Assembly: GCF_052118925.1 (NCBI RefSeq)
Contig: NZ_JBQKGG010000001.1
Coordinates: forward strand, 124,001-188,000
Source: Lientehia sp934351765
GTDB lineage: Bacteria; Bacillota; Clostridia; Lachnospirales; Lachnospiraceae
Direction: 5' to 3'
Length of the DNA: 64,000 bases
Of this stretch, positions 24,555-33,415 are shown one piece after another. A program made the position numbers and the translations under genes. Position 1 is the stretch's first letter. Each line of letters begins with the position of its first letter. Under the pieces are notes generated by a model. The model saw only the letters and a program-made list of their open reading frames with translations, had not been told where the DNA came from and made no database searches.

Positions 24555-26042
24555 TTATGCTCCTGCCAGACGTTTTAATACTTCAGTCAAAAACCGGTAA
24601 AACCGCTCCGTGGAAGAGATGGAAAGCCGCTCTCTCGGCGTATGGATATCCAGGATCTCCGGACCCATGGAAACGGCATCCAGTCCCGGGATCTTTGCCG
24701 CAAACAGGCCGCATTCCACTCCGGCATGAATGGTCTCCACCCGGGCCGCTTTTCCATACTGCTCTTCATAGACCTCACGGAGAAGTGACTGAAGCGGGGA
24801 ATCCGGGCGGTATTCCCAGGCAGGATAATCGCCGGAGGTCTGAAAGCTTCCTCCTGCCAGATCCATGTACGCCTCCAGCCGCCGCATCAGTGCCTGCTTT
24901 CCGGACACGGAGGAGCTGCGCAGCAGACAGGAGACCTGTGCATTCGTACTGGAAAGACGCAGGATTCCGCAGTTCATGGAGGTTTCCACAAGACCGGGAA
25001 GCGCGCTGCTCATGGAGGAAACGCCGTCAGGCAGATTCCATAACCATGCACAAAGGCGTCTGAGCTCCGGACCGGTCAAAACCTGCCAGGGCCGTTCCGT
25101 CTGTCTGGTATCCATCATAAGCGCTTCGGAAATCCCGGTAATTTCTTCATTCGCTGTAAGCGTCATGGAAAGCGCCGGATCTGTACCGTGAAACCGCGCC
25201 CGCAGGTCTGCCTTGATAGCCTGCACCGCCTGTTCGGTCTCTGTCCGGTCCTCTTTTGAAACCAGCAGCTCCGCCGTAAAGGAGGTCGGAATGGCATTGT
25301 CCTGAAGACCGGCAGAAAGGCCACGCAGGGAAAGAGACGGAATCTCCTCCGTCAGACGGTTTAAGACTTCGCCCGCCAGGATCACAGCATTGGCCCGTCC
25401 GAACACAATATCAGTACCGGAGTGGCCGCCTGTCAGGCCGGAAAGGTGCAGCCCTACAGGGATTCCGGACGCTTCCGTTCTTTCAATGGGCAGCGTAAGA
25501 TCATAACGGATTCCTCCGGCGCACCCGGACAGAAATACCCCTTCGTCCTCAGAATCCAGGTTCAGAAGAACGGAGGACTTCAGATCGCTCATATCCATGG
25601 CAGAGGCGCCGATCATTCCGATTTCTTCATCAGAGGTAAAGACGCACTCCAGCGGCGGATGGATCAGCTCCTCCGAATCCAGAATCGCCAGCGCCATGGC
25701 AACAGCAATGCCGTCATCCCCTCCCAGAGTCGTTCCGTCTGCAGTCAGGTAATCACCATCCGTCTTTAAATGAAGGCTTTCGGTTCGGAAATCATGGGAA
25801 ACACCGGGATCAGCCACGCAAACCATGTCCAGATGGCCCTGAAGCATAACCGTGGGAGCCTGTTCAAAGCCCCTGCTGCCCGGTTTTCGGATCACCACGT
25901 TCTGGTATTCATCCCGCCTCCAGGAAAGACCATGTGCCTCGGCAAAGGCCGTGCAGTAATCGGCGGCTTCCTTTGTATGTCCGGATTCCCGCGGAATCCG
26001 GGATAATTCCTCAAAATAGTGAAAGACCTGTTTCGGTTCCAT
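24555..26042 (-). CDS. pepD: PepD-like aminoacyl-histidine dipeptidase (M20C)
   Basis: A 495-residue M20 family metallopeptidase. Zinc-site motifs are QGHLDMV, the GGDDGIAVAMALA stretch and SDEEIGMIGA; the last carries the catalytic glutamates. This order matches PepD (Xaa-His dipeptidase), a cytoplasmic enzyme that releases amino acids from dipeptides such as carnosine. No signal peptide is present. It lies divergent to the YlbJ-like gene. Confidence 0.9.
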   Translation of the reverse strand: MEPKQVFHYFEELSRIPRESGHTKEAADYCTAFAEAHGLSWRRDEYQNVVIRKPGSRGFEQAPTVMLQGHLDMVCVADPGVSHDFRTESLHLKTDGDYLTADGTTLGGDDGIAVAMALAILDSEELIHPPLECVFTSDEEIGMIGASAMDMSDLKSSVLLNLDSEDEGVFLSGCAGGIRYDLTLPIERTEASGIPVGLHLSGLTGGHSGTDIVFGRANAVILAGEVLNRLTEEIPSLSLRGLSAGLQDNAIPTSFTAELLVSKEDRTETEQAVQAIKADLRARFHGTDPALSMTLTANEEITGISEALMMDTRQTERPWQVLTGPELRRLCAWLWNLPDGVSSMSSALPGLVETSMNCGILRLSSTNAQVSCLLRSSSVSGKQALMRRLEAYMDLAGGSFQTSGDYPAWEYRPDSPLQSLLREVYEEQYGKAARVETIHAGVECGLFAAKIPGLDAVSMGPEILDIHTPRERLSISSTERFYRFLTEVLKRLAGA

Positions 26043-26114
26043 ATAGTCTCCTTTCCGGGCGGCATAGGACGCCGTCCCGTAACATAAACTGAAAAAAAGC
26101 GAAAGGACAGGATT

Positions 26115-27029
26115 TTGAAACGACTGCTGTTTTCCCTTGGGACTGTGCTGTTATTTATCCTCTGCCTTTCCCGTCCGTCCATTGCCGTCTCCGGGGCGTC
26201 TGCCGGTCTGGCACTGTGGTATTCCAGCGTTCTTCCGGCTCTTCTGCCCTGTATGATCCTTTCCGGGTATTTAACTGCCTCCGGACTGTTCCGCCGTCTT
26301 CCGCCGTCCGCCCTTGCGCTCACTGTGGGCTGGTTCTGCGGTTATCCCATGGGTGCCAAAACCGTGGCCTCCCTCTGGAAAAAGAAACGGCTGTCGGAAT
26401 TCCAGGGCCGCAGGCTTCTGTCACTGGTAGGCGAACCGAGTCCCATGTTCCTGAGCGGATTCTTATGCTCCGGAATGCTGCGGATTCCGCCGGAAAAGGC
26501 TCTGGTTTATATGCTGAGCGTTTATCTGCCTGCTGTGATCTTTTTTGGAATACAGACTGCGGCAGAAGCACGTCGGACACGGCAGACAGCTTCCAGCCTG
26601 CGGACATCTTTGCCAAAACAGAAATGTCCCGCCTCCAATGAGCACAATGTTTTGGGATTATTTGAAGAAAGCATGACGGACAGCATGATCCTCATGGCAA
26701 AGATCGGCATATATCTGATGCTCTTTACCATGCTCTCCTACTTTCTTACCTCCTGGTCTGCCCATCCGGTGTTTCAGTCTCTTTTTCCAGGAATCCTGGA
26801 AATGACCTCCGGAACCGCCTTTACGATCCGTGCCGGTCTTTCCGAACGGCTGACCGTTTCACTCTGCTTTTCTTATGCGGCCTTCGGCGGCTGTTCCATC
26901 CTGGCACAGACCAAAAGTGCATTAAAGGGAACACCGTTTTCCATCCGGCGGATCGGATGGGCGAAGCTGCTGCAGGCAGCAGGGACCTTTCTGATGATTT
27001 ACGGGTTTTATCCGATGCTGCAGAGATAA
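26115..27029 (+). CDS. YlbJ-like sporulation membrane protein
   Basis: A 304-residue protein with about eight membrane segments. GASAGLALWYSSVLPALLPCMILSGYL, VGWFCGYPMGAKTVA and AAFGGCSILAQTKS match the nucleoside-recognition/Gate family that includes sporulation protein YlbJ. The start is TTG at 26115, with GAAAGGACAGG close upstream; no ATG is usable. It is slightly shorter than Bacillus YlbJ. A role in spore coat or cortex formation is inferred from the family. Confidence 0.75.
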   Translation: MKRLLFSLGTVLLFILCLSRPSIAVSGASAGLALWYSSVLPALLPCMILSGYLTASGLFRRLPPSALALTVGWFCGYPMGAKTVASLWKKKRLSEFQGRRLLSLVGEPSPMFLSGFLCSGMLRIPPEKALVYMLSVYLPAVIFFGIQTAAEARRTRQTASSLRTSLPKQKCPASNEHNVLGLFEESMTDSMILMAKIGIYLMLFTMLSYFLTSWSAHPVFQSLFPGILEMTSGTAFTIRAGLSERLTVSLCFSYAAFGGCSILAQTKSALKGTPFSIRRIGWAKLLQAAGTFLMIYGFYPMLQR

Positions 27030-27056
27030 AACAGCGTTATCTGAAAACATAAAACA

Positions 27057-27082
27057 AGGGGATACCGTTCAGAGTATCCCCT
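27057..27082 (-). terminator. Terminator after the DivIVA-like gene
   Basis: AGGGGATAC pairs with GTATCCCCT across an eight-base loop. On the minus strand a T-rich tract (TTGTTTTATG) follows, so it mainly serves the minus-strand gene at 27102; it could also stop the plus-strand gene that ends at 27029. Confidence 0.7.
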
Positions 27083-27101
27083 CCTGAGTTCTCTTTTGTC
27101 A

Positions 27102-27872
27102 TCAGCCAAGCATATCGGTATTGATACCGCCGTCTTTCTTCTGGTCGGCCGCCGGCTTGCTTTCCGTGTTCTTCGGCTCAGCCGCTGCCGCCGCTTCTGC
27201 TGCTGGAACCTGCAGCTCACTGCGGTTATTGGTCACCACATCCAGGTTTGCCTGGAAGGAATCGATGAACGAACGGAACTTTTCGTTTGCCTGCTCCATG
27301 GTGCGGTTCATAATGGTCTGAAGCGTTCCGAGCATTTCATCGGTGTAACGGATCGCGCCCTCACGGATATTGTCGGAATCCGCTACGGCACTGTCAACCA
27401 CCTGCTGAGCGCTGGCATTGGCCTGCTCCATAACCTGTACCGCCTGCTGGTTTGCCTGTTCCACCACCTCATTTGCCTGCTGATATGCCTGATCCAGTAC
27501 CTGGCCGGCCTGCTGGTTTGCCTGCAGGACTACTTCGTGTTCGTTTACCAGAGCGGCAGTGTGCTGTTCGGTCTCGGCAATGATCTGATTGGCCTGCTCC
27601 TGCGCCTGGGCAAGAATCTGCTCTGCCTGTGCTTTCGCATCCTTTACGATCTGATCTGCTTCTTCCTGAGCGGAGCCGGTGATGGCATCCTTATTGCTGA
27701 TGATCTTCTGATATTTCTTGATCTCATCCGGAGTCCGGAGACGAAGCTCCACTAAAAGCTCTTCCATCTCATCCTTATCCACGATGATCTTCTTGTTGTT
27801 GGTAAATGGCTGCGGCTTGCATCCATCAATGTATTCTTCAATTTCACTGATCAACTGTTCGATTCTGCTCAT
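27102..27872 (-). CDS. DivIVA/V-ATPase subunit H-like coiled-coil protein
   Basis: A 256-residue protein with no signal peptide. Residues 1-55 resemble a DivIVA-type start region (EEYIDGCKPQPFTNNKKIIVDKDEMEELLVEL). Residues 70-200 form a long coiled coil rich in alanine and glutamine with repeated EQANQQA units. A short alanine/proline-rich tail ends in KKDGGINTDMLG. The family is often annotated as ATPase subunit or cell-division-like in Lachnospiraceae; the function is not known. GGAGG lies eight bases before ATG 27872. It follows coaD. Confidence 0.7.
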   Translation of the reverse strand: MSRIEQLISEIEEYIDGCKPQPFTNNKKIIVDKDEMEELLVELRLRTPDEIKKYQKIISNKDAITGSAQEEADQIVKDAKAQAEQILAQAQEQANQIIAETEQHTAALVNEHEVVLQANQQAGQVLDQAYQQANEVVEQANQQAVQVMEQANASAQQVVDSAVADSDNIREGAIRYTDEMLGTLQTIMNRTMEQANEKFRSFIDSFQANLDVVTNNRSELQVPAAEAAAAAEPKNTESKPAADQKKDGGINTDMLG

Positions 27873-27958
27873 GGTTCGTTCCTCCAAGTTTTCTTATCGG
27901 TCATAATACAGAGCCGTTCCTGCTTAGGCCCGGTTCCGGATCATGGACTGCCCGATGG

Positions 27959-28435
27959 CTATTTAAATTTTTCCAGTACTCTTGGCAATACAGACGGCGG
28001 CACAAACGCCGAGATATTTCCGTGATATCGGGCAACCTCCCGTACCGTACTGGAACTTAAATACGCATATTTTAAGTCTGTCGTCAGAAACATCGTATCC
28101 AGTTCCGGACACATGATACGATTGGTCTGAGACATCTGCAGTTCATATTCAAAGTCGGTGATGGCGCGAAGTCCGCGGACAACGGTCTGCGCATGGCACT
28201 GAACCGCAAAATCCACCAGAAGTCCATCAAACGAGGTGACTTCCACATTGGACAGATGAGCCGTCACATTCTTTAACATAGTAACACGTTCCGCAACAGA
28301 AAACAACGGATTTTTTGCGCTGTTATTCAACACGCCTACAATGAGCTTGTCCACCATTTTAGAAGAACGCTCAATGATATCCAGATGTCCAAGGGTCACG
28401 GGATCAAAGCTTCCCGGGTATACAGCGATTCTCAT
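27959..28435 (-). CDS. coaD: Phosphopantetheine adenylyltransferase
   Basis: A 158-residue CoaD (MRIAVYPGSFDPVTLGHLDII, nucleotide-binding TxGH motif, VVRGLRAITDFEYELQM and AYLSSSTVREVA). It transfers AMP from ATP to 4'-phosphopantetheine, the next-to-last step of coenzyme A synthesis. The rsmD gene six bases upstream is the usual neighbour in Firmicutes and the two share one promoter. Confidence 0.97.
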   Translation of the reverse strand: MRIAVYPGSFDPVTLGHLDIIERSSKMVDKLIVGVLNNSAKNPLFSVAERVTMLKNVTAHLSNVEVTSFDGLLVDFAVQCHAQTVVRGLRAITDFEYELQMSQTNRIMCPELDTMFLTTDLKYAYLSSSTVREVARYHGNISAFVPPSVLPRVLEKFK

Positions 28436-28441
28436 ACGATG

Positions 28442-29008
28442 TTAAAGCTCCTTCATTTCGATAAAAACATGTTTATTGGTTTTATAGTTCTTTTCCCTCA
28501 CGATCTGGAAAATGGTTTCCTCTTCCACGTAGGAAAAATCTGTCTGAAGCGATGCCTCCACGATGATCGTAGTCATTTCATCCGCCAGACGGGAATGAGA
28601 CAGCGCCATAAGCACCTGACGCTCCAGTTCTTTTCCATAGGGCGGATCCATGAAGATCAGGTCAAAGGGCTGTTCTCCGGAATCCTCCAGTCTCCGGAGC
28701 GCAGTCAATGCGTCGCATTCCATTACAACCGCATCCGGTTCCAGGCGGGTAAAGGAAAGGTTCTGGCGGATACAGTCCGCCGCCTTTTTATTGTTTTCCA
28801 CAAATACACAGGCACTGGCTCCGCGGCTCAGCGCCTCGATTCCAATCCCCCCGCTTCCGGAAAACAGATCCAGAAACCGACAGCCGGTAATCTCTGTCTG
28901 AAGCATATTAAACAGCGTTTCTTTGATCCGGTCAGTCGTCGGCCTGGTGTCGAGACTGTCCAGTGTTTTTAAAGGAAGCCGCCTGGCTTTCCCTGCAATT
29001 ACTCTCAT
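28442..29008 (-). CDS. rsmD: 16S rRNA (guanine-966-N2) methyltransferase RsmD
   Basis: A 188-residue RsmD. The start MRVIAGKARRLPLKT, the target-entry TRPTTDRIKETLFN, the SAM loop LDLFSGSGGIGIEALSRG and the catalytic DPPY motif (MDPPYG) are all present. It methylates G966 of 16S rRNA (E. coli numbering). It is the first gene of rsmD-coaD. Confidence 0.95.
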   Translation of the reverse strand: MRVIAGKARRLPLKTLDSLDTRPTTDRIKETLFNMLQTEITGCRFLDLFSGSGGIGIEALSRGASACVFVENNKKAADCIRQNLSFTRLEPDAVVMECDALTALRRLEDSGEQPFDLIFMDPPYGKELERQVLMALSHSRLADEMTTIIVEASLQTDFSYVEEETIFQIVREKNYKTNKHVFIEMKEL

Positions 29009-29114
29009 GTTGATTCCTCGTTTTATTTGATTTTAAACAGACGAAAAGACTCCTCTTTGCAGATCCATGCATATCTGTGCGAATGATCTGAGGTTCTGCG
29101 TCTGTCACTACGTT

Positions 29115-29143
29115 ATTATAATATGATTTTCCTCTTCAATCAA
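29115..29143 (-). promoter_or_regulatory. Promoter of rsmD-coaD
   Basis: Minus-strand TTGATT (29138-29143) and TATAAT (29115-29120) are 17 bases apart. The leader of about 100 bases before rsmD shows no clear structure. Confidence 0.75.
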
Positions 29144-29259
29144 GTGGCATTTTCCGTTAGAAGATTCTGACAGAAGACGCAGATCTTCCCAGTGTATTAT
29201 TCCTTCTCAGGCACATAATAAGGGTGTACCAGATAACAACCGAAAAGGAGGTGCTTCAC

Positions 29260-29475
29260 ATGTCTGGAAAAAACACAGGAAACAGCAATCAGGTCAATGT
29301 CCCTGAGGCAAAAGACGCGATGGACCGTTTTAAGATGGAGGTTGCCAATGAAATCGGCGTTCCGTTAAAGAGCGGTTACAACGGCGACCTCACTTCTTAC
29401 CAGAATGGCTCCGTAGGCGGCTATATGGTCAAGAAAATGATTGAGGAACAGGAAAGACAGATGGCCGGAAAGTAG
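29260..29475 (+). CDS. Alpha/beta-type small acid-soluble spore protein
   Basis: A 71-residue SASP that coats DNA in spores. EVANEIGVPLKSGYNGDLTSYQNGSVGGYMVKKMIE matches the conserved core, with EVANEIG at the place where the GPR protease normally cuts and the SVGGYMVKKM DNA-binding helix. ATG 29260 follows AAAGGAGGTG; the longer frame from 29224 is not supported. A CATAATA sequence at 29214-29220 resembles a sporulation-sigma -10, though the -35 fit is poor. The gene is direct evidence for endospore formation. Confidence 0.9.
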   Translation: MSGKNTGNSNQVNVPEAKDAMDRFKMEVANEIGVPLKSGYNGDLTSYQNGSVGGYMVKKMIEEQERQMAGK

Positions 29476-29491
29476 GCCGTCTTTCCCGGGG

Positions 29492-29528
29492 AACAGCCAT
29501 GCAGAGAAACCCTGCATGGCTGTTTCTC
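29492..29528 (+). terminator. Terminator of the spore protein gene
   Basis: AACAGCCATGCAG (29492-29504) pairs with CTGCATGGCTGTT (29512-29524) over a seven-base loop, followed by TCTCTT. It separates the gene from the converging amidase gene. Confidence 0.85.
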
Positions 29529-29539
29529 TTGCAATATTT

Positions 29540-30355
29540 TTAATACAGATCCCTTCTCAGATGCTTTAATACCGGAATCTGTTCCCGGACCTCCTTGATC
29601 TGAGACAGATCCAGCGTTTTCTCCAATACACAGGGTTCTTCTCCTGCCTGGGCCAGAACCTCGCCCCAGGGAGAGACGACAATGGAATGTCCATAAGAAA
29701 TATAGGAGGCGGTTTCATCGGCTGCAGGAGCGGCTCCCACCAGAAACAGCTGATTGTCCAGCGCGCGGCTGCGAAACAGCAGCTCCCAGTGCTTCGGCCC
29801 GGTGGTACGGTTAAACGCTGCCGGACAGAATACCAGGTTCGCACCACGGTCGGCCATCAGCCGGAACAGCTCCGGAAACCGGATATCGTAACAGATGCAG
29901 ACCCCAACAGGGCCGAATTCCGTCTGAAAAACCGTAGCCTCGTTTCCGGGGCTTAGCGTTTCAGATTCTTTAAAATACTGGCCGCCCTTCACATCAATAT
30001 CAAACAGATGCACTTTCCGGTGCTTTGCCAGAAGACTTCCGTCCCGTCCGAAAACCAGAGAGGTATTATAGATCCGGTCTCCTTCGCACTCCGGTATGCT
30101 GCCGCCGATCAGATAAACCTGCGCTTCTTTTGCCGCTCTGGAAAGCCGATTTGCACTTTCTCCATCTGCGGTCTCGGCATACACGGGAAACTGGCTCGTT
30201 TCATAGGGGCTCTGGAACATTTCCGGCAAAACCACAAAATCTGCTCCCCGGCTGCCTGCCTCACGGATTTTCTGTTCCGCCATGGAAAGATGCTCCTCCT
30301 TTGGTGCTCCCGTATTCATCTGGATCACAGAAACCCTGCACAACGTATGATTCAT
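29540..30355 (-). CDS. Carbon-nitrogen hydrolase, Nit/omega-amidase type
   Basis: A 271-residue nitrilase-superfamily protein with the Glu-Lys-Cys triad: E in VLPEMFQSPY, K in KHRKVHLFDID and C in VGVCICYDIRFPEL. The pattern is close to Nit2 omega-amidase, which hydrolyses alpha-ketoglutaramate or related amides; the substrate is not proven. ATG 30355 is chosen because AAAGGAATCAG precedes it; the 46 residues in front have no similarity to the family. Confidence 0.87.
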   Translation of the reverse strand: MNHTLCRVSVIQMNTGAPKEEHLSMAEQKIREAGSRGADFVVLPEMFQSPYETSQFPVYAETADGESANRLSRAAKEAQVYLIGGSIPECEGDRIYNTSLVFGRDGSLLAKHRKVHLFDIDVKGGQYFKESETLSPGNEATVFQTEFGPVGVCICYDIRFPELFRLMADRGANLVFCPAAFNRTTGPKHWELLFRSRALDNQLFLVGAAPAADETASYISYGHSIVVSPWGEVLAQAGEEPCVLEKTLDLSQIKEVREQIPVLKHLRRDLY

Positions 30356-30397
30356 CAAACTCTGATTCCTTTCTGCCGGCTCCGGCAAAGTACAATC

Positions 30398-30426
30398 TTG
30401 AAAACCGGAAACAGTCATGCTATACT
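30398..30426 (+). promoter_or_regulatory. Promoter of the PTS EIIC gene
   Basis: TTGAAA (30398-30403) and TATACT (30421-30426) are 17 bases apart. The leader of about 105 bases contains an imperfect hairpin (GGGCAGC with GCTGCC) but no clear antiterminator target of the LicT/BglG type. Confidence 0.7.
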
Positions 30427-30536
30427 TTTTGTGATGATATCCGGGCAGCCGAAACAGATTGTCTGCTGCCGGTATCTTCCGGTGATGTGCCAACCCACAT
30501 TCTTTGTTTTGACTTTAATTCCAGGGGGTACGATTC

Positions 30537-31655
30537 ATGAATGAAACAACAAAAAAACCAGGTCTGTTTTCCCGTCTGATCGATCATGTCACCGGCTGCA
30601 TGGGGCCGATCATTCCGGTTCTGATCGCCGGGGGGCTGGTAAAGCTGATCGTATTGATCCTTACCATGACCGGTCTTCTGGCCGAAGGCACCACAACCGA
30701 GCAGGTACTTTCCCTCATTGGTGACGCGCCTCTTTATTTTCTCCCAATGATCCTTGCCTATACATCTGCCGTTCAGTTTCATGTGAATCCGGTGATCGCC
30801 ATGTCAGCCGTCGGTGCCATGCTGAGTCCGACTTATGTGGAGCTGGCTTCTTCTGCGGAAAAGCTGACCTTCGCCGGTCTGCCGTTTGTAAAAGCAACCT
30901 ACGCATACAGTACGATCCCTGTGATCCTTCTGGTTGCCGCCATGATCTGGATTGAAAAGGGAGTACATAAGCTTCTTCCGAAAGCGGTAGATGATGTTCT
31001 GGCGCCGCTGGTAATCCTTCTGATTTCCTCCCTGGTCGGATTTCTTGCAATCGGACCGCTCGGAACTCTGATCGGAAATCTTCTGGTCGGTATCATCGAC
31101 TGGCTTCAGATTCATGCACCTGCTGCCGCATGGGCTGTTTTTGCAGCAACCACACCGCTTCAGGTCATTACCGGAACCCACTGGGTCTTTATTGCGACCT
31201 GCATCAGCCAGCTAGGCGCTGTCGGTGTGGATAACGGAATTCTGGTCGGGTTTTTTATCTTATCACTGGCCATGGCCGGAACCGATTTTGCCGTGTTCCT
31301 GAAAACGAGATCTGCTTCCGCGAAGAAAACAGCGCTGAGCTGCGGAATCACAATCCTGCTGACCGGCGTTTCCGAACCGTCCATTTTCGGTGTAGCCTTA
31401 AAATATAAACGGCCACTGATCACGACCATGCTTGCCTGTGCCATCGCCGGACTGTTCCAGGGCATTGTCACGATCCACGCCTACATCTATGCGTTTCCGG
31501 CCATTCCCTCCTGCCTGATGTTCTCCGGCGAGCCTGGAAATCTGGTAAAGGCACTGATCGCCGGTGCCATCGCCCTGGCGAGTGCCTTTGTTCTTACCCT
31601 CCTCTTCGGCGGAAAATGTGAAGAACCGGATGCAAAAAAAGAAGCAGACGCTTAA
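30537..31655 (+). CDS. PTS EIIC-like membrane protein without EIIA/EIIB
   Basis: A 372-residue membrane protein with about ten hydrophobic segments. It matches the glucose/beta-glucoside EIIC superfamily: GPIIPVLIAGGLVKLI, AAWAVFAATTPLQVITGTHWVF and the GVSEPSIFGVALKYKRP motif that forms the sugar site (GITEP-like in relatives). No EIIB or EIIA domain is fused or encoded nearby, so phosphate transfer would need partner proteins from elsewhere, or the protein acts as a simple transporter. AGGGGG precedes the ATG. The sugar cannot be told. Confidence 0.85.
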   Translation: MNETTKKPGLFSRLIDHVTGCMGPIIPVLIAGGLVKLIVLILTMTGLLAEGTTTEQVLSLIGDAPLYFLPMILAYTSAVQFHVNPVIAMSAVGAMLSPTYVELASSAEKLTFAGLPFVKATYAYSTIPVILLVAAMIWIEKGVHKLLPKAVDDVLAPLVILLISSLVGFLAIGPLGTLIGNLLVGIIDWLQIHAPAAAWAVFAATTPLQVITGTHWVFIATCISQLGAVGVDNGILVGFFILSLAMAGTDFAVFLKTRSASAKKTALSCGITILLTGVSEPSIFGVALKYKRPLITTMLACAIAGLFQGIVTIHAYIYAFPAIPSCLMFSGEPGNLVKALIAGAIALASAFVLTLLFGGKCEEPDAKKEADA

Positions 31656-31674
31656 CTCTTAATCATTCCCCGGA

Positions 31675-32310
31675 TCAGAAGCCCAGCTCCTCCCCCACTA
31701 AAATAACCTTTACCCGGCCCGCGGGACGGCAGTTTCTGGTGATCAGGATCTGATTGCAGATGCAGGCGGGGGACTTGCAGTCGGCGCACACGCCGGTTTC
31801 CGTACAAGGTGTTTTTCCGGGAACACGGAAATGATTTAACGGGGCAGCGACCGTTCTTACGCGGGTAAGCGCATCCTCTGCTGTCCTGGAAATCTTATTG
31901 ATCCCGGCGACAACGATCACATGCTTCGGGCCGAATACCATGGCGGCTACCCGGTTCCCCGTTCCGTCCACATTGATCAGCTCTCCGTCCTCGCTGATGC
32001 CGTTGGTGCTGGTAAGATAATAATCAGCCAGAAGCCCTTCATGATGAAGCTTATCTTTTTCTTCCGGACAGGCCGCCTTGTCCCGGTCGATGGCACGGTA
32101 GTTTCCGTTATTGACCGCCTCGGTCAGACCAATTTCCCGGATGGTCACAGAACCGCCCCAGGACACTGAGCTTCCCTCTTCAATGAGACTTAATGCCAGC
32201 TCCTTCGCCTCCGCTCCTGTGGCACAGTAATATGCCTCAAATCCCCTGGCTTCCAGGGCTTTCTTTACGGATTCTCCTCGTTTCTCTGCAAATTGTTCTC
32301 TTGTCGTCAT
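31675..32310 (-). CDS. LUD domain protein (LutC/YkgG-like)
   Basis: A 211-residue LUD (DUF162) protein: SVSWGGSVTIREIGL, YLTSTNGISEDGELINVDGTGNRVAAM and NKISRTAEDALTRV. A cysteine-rich tail (CTETGVCADCKSPACICN) is typical of the stand-alone anaerobe forms and may bind a metal or FeS. In lactate utilisation LutC works with LutA and LutB, but neither is nearby, so the role here is uncertain. Its 3' end is 19 bases from the converging PTS gene. Confidence 0.83.
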   Translation of the reverse strand: MTTREQFAEKRGESVKKALEARGFEAYYCATGAEAKELALSLIEEGSSVSWGGSVTIREIGLTEAVNNGNYRAIDRDKAACPEEKDKLHHEGLLADYYLTSTNGISEDGELINVDGTGNRVAAMVFGPKHVIVVAGINKISRTAEDALTRVRTVAAPLNHFRVPGKTPCTETGVCADCKSPACICNQILITRNCRPAGRVKVILVGEELGF

Positions 32311-32409
32311 AATCCTTCCTCCCTTTTCCTGGCTGAATCCATTCTATGCCAGATAAACCTCCGATCGTACTTATTTCAAAAATCCGATAAAATGGAATGT
32401 TTGTTACTT

Positions 32410-32440
32410 ATTATAACAGACCGGATCTGTAGGTTCCATA
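32410..32440 (-). promoter_or_regulatory. Candidate promoter for the LUD gene
   Basis: A minus-strand TATAAT (32410-32415) lies about 100 bases before the LUD start; the best -35 (TGGAAC, 17 bases away) is weak. The remaining intergenic bases between 32311 and 32458 show nothing else. Confidence 0.4.
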
Positions 32441-32458
32441 GGATTTTATATAAAAGGA

Positions 32459-33415
32459 CTAACCTTTCCCCGACAGAAACCACTGCCCCTGATAAATGCC
32501 CTGCTCTTTCATATCATGCAGCAGAGTATTTAACACCCTCTTTTTATCGGTGCTCCATAACGGTGCGATCAGAAGCCGCTTTGGTCCGTCGCCGGTGATC
32601 CGGTGGACGACTGTCTCCGGACGGAGAGCCGCCAGCGCGGAAAACAAAAGATCCTCATATTCCGGGAAGGTCAGAGCGTGGACACCGTCCGCCTCGTATA
32701 GCTTCGCCAGGCGGGTTCCTTTTAAAATATGGAGAAGCTGGAGCTTGACCCCGTCGATTTTCTGCTCATTCAGGTAACGGATCGTGTTTAACACCTCTTC
32801 CTGTCCTTCACCGGGAAGGCCCAGGATCACATGGGCAATGACCGGGATGTTCCGATGCCTCAGCGCGGCCCGCGCTTCCGTAAAGCAGGAAGTATGATAG
32901 CCGCGGCCGAAAAAATCGGCGGTCCGGTCGTCAGCGGTCTGTAAGCCAAGCTCGATCCAGACCGGCTTTTTCTGATTAAGCCGTTCTAACAGTTCCAGAA
33001 CCTCCGGCGGCAGACAGTCCGGACGGGTTGCAATGGAAAGTGCCTCGATCCCGTCTGTATCTATGGCTTCGGTAAAGATCTTCTCCAGATATTCCACCGG
33101 CGCATAGGTGTTCGTAAACGCCTGAAAATAGGCGATGAATCCGTAGGGCTTTGTTTTGGGAAGCTTCCGGCTGATCCGGTTCTTTGCGAGAGACAGCTGT
33201 TCGGAAACGGAAAATCTCCGGTCCTCGGCAAAATCTCCGGAACCTCCTGCACTGCAGAACATGCAGCCGCCGGTTCCCACGGTTCCGTCACGGTTGGGAC
33301 AGTTCATTCCGCCATCCACCGAAAGCCGGTATAATTTTTTTCCAAATGTCCGCTGAACCTCCCAGTCCAGGGAATGATATGGCTTATCGTCCCAAAGCCT
33401 GCACATCGTACTCAT
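32459..33415 (-). CDS. TIGR01212 family radical SAM protein (YtqA-like)
   Basis: A 318-residue radical SAM protein with the family's unusual cluster motif CPNRDG...GGCMFC (Cys39, Cys51, Cys54). Further marks are YFQAFTNTYAPVEYL, IATRPDCLPPEVLELL and WIELGLQTADD. The substrate is unknown; Elp3-like tRNA modification relatives exist. It overlaps the phosphatase gene upstream by four bases. Confidence 0.9.
   Translation of the reverse strand: MSTMCRLWDDKPYHSLDWEVQRTFGKKLYRLSVDGGMNCPNRDGTVGTGGCMFCSAGGSGDFAEDRRFSVSEQLSLAKNRISRKLPKTKPYGFIAYFQAFTNTYAPVEYLEKIFTEAIDTDGIEALSIATRPDCLPPEVLELLERLNQKKPVWIELGLQTADDRTADFFGRGYHTSCFTEARAALRHRNIPVIAHVILGLPGEGQEEVLNTIRYLNEQKIDGVKLQLLHILKGTRLAKLYEADGVHALTFPEYEDLLFSALAALRPETVVHRITGDGPKRLLIAPLWSTDKKRVLNTLLHDMKEQGIYQGQWFLSGKG

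Noticed and set aside
27096..27755. 219-codon leucine/isoleucine-rich plus-strand frame that looks like a membrane protein
   Set aside because: It is the complement of the repeated coiled-coil gene; repeats of glutamine/alanine codons give leucine/cysteine-rich antisense frames.
30433..30536. LicT/BglG antiterminator target in the EIIC leader
   Set aside because: The hairpin is imperfect and no consensus RAT sequence or T run follows.
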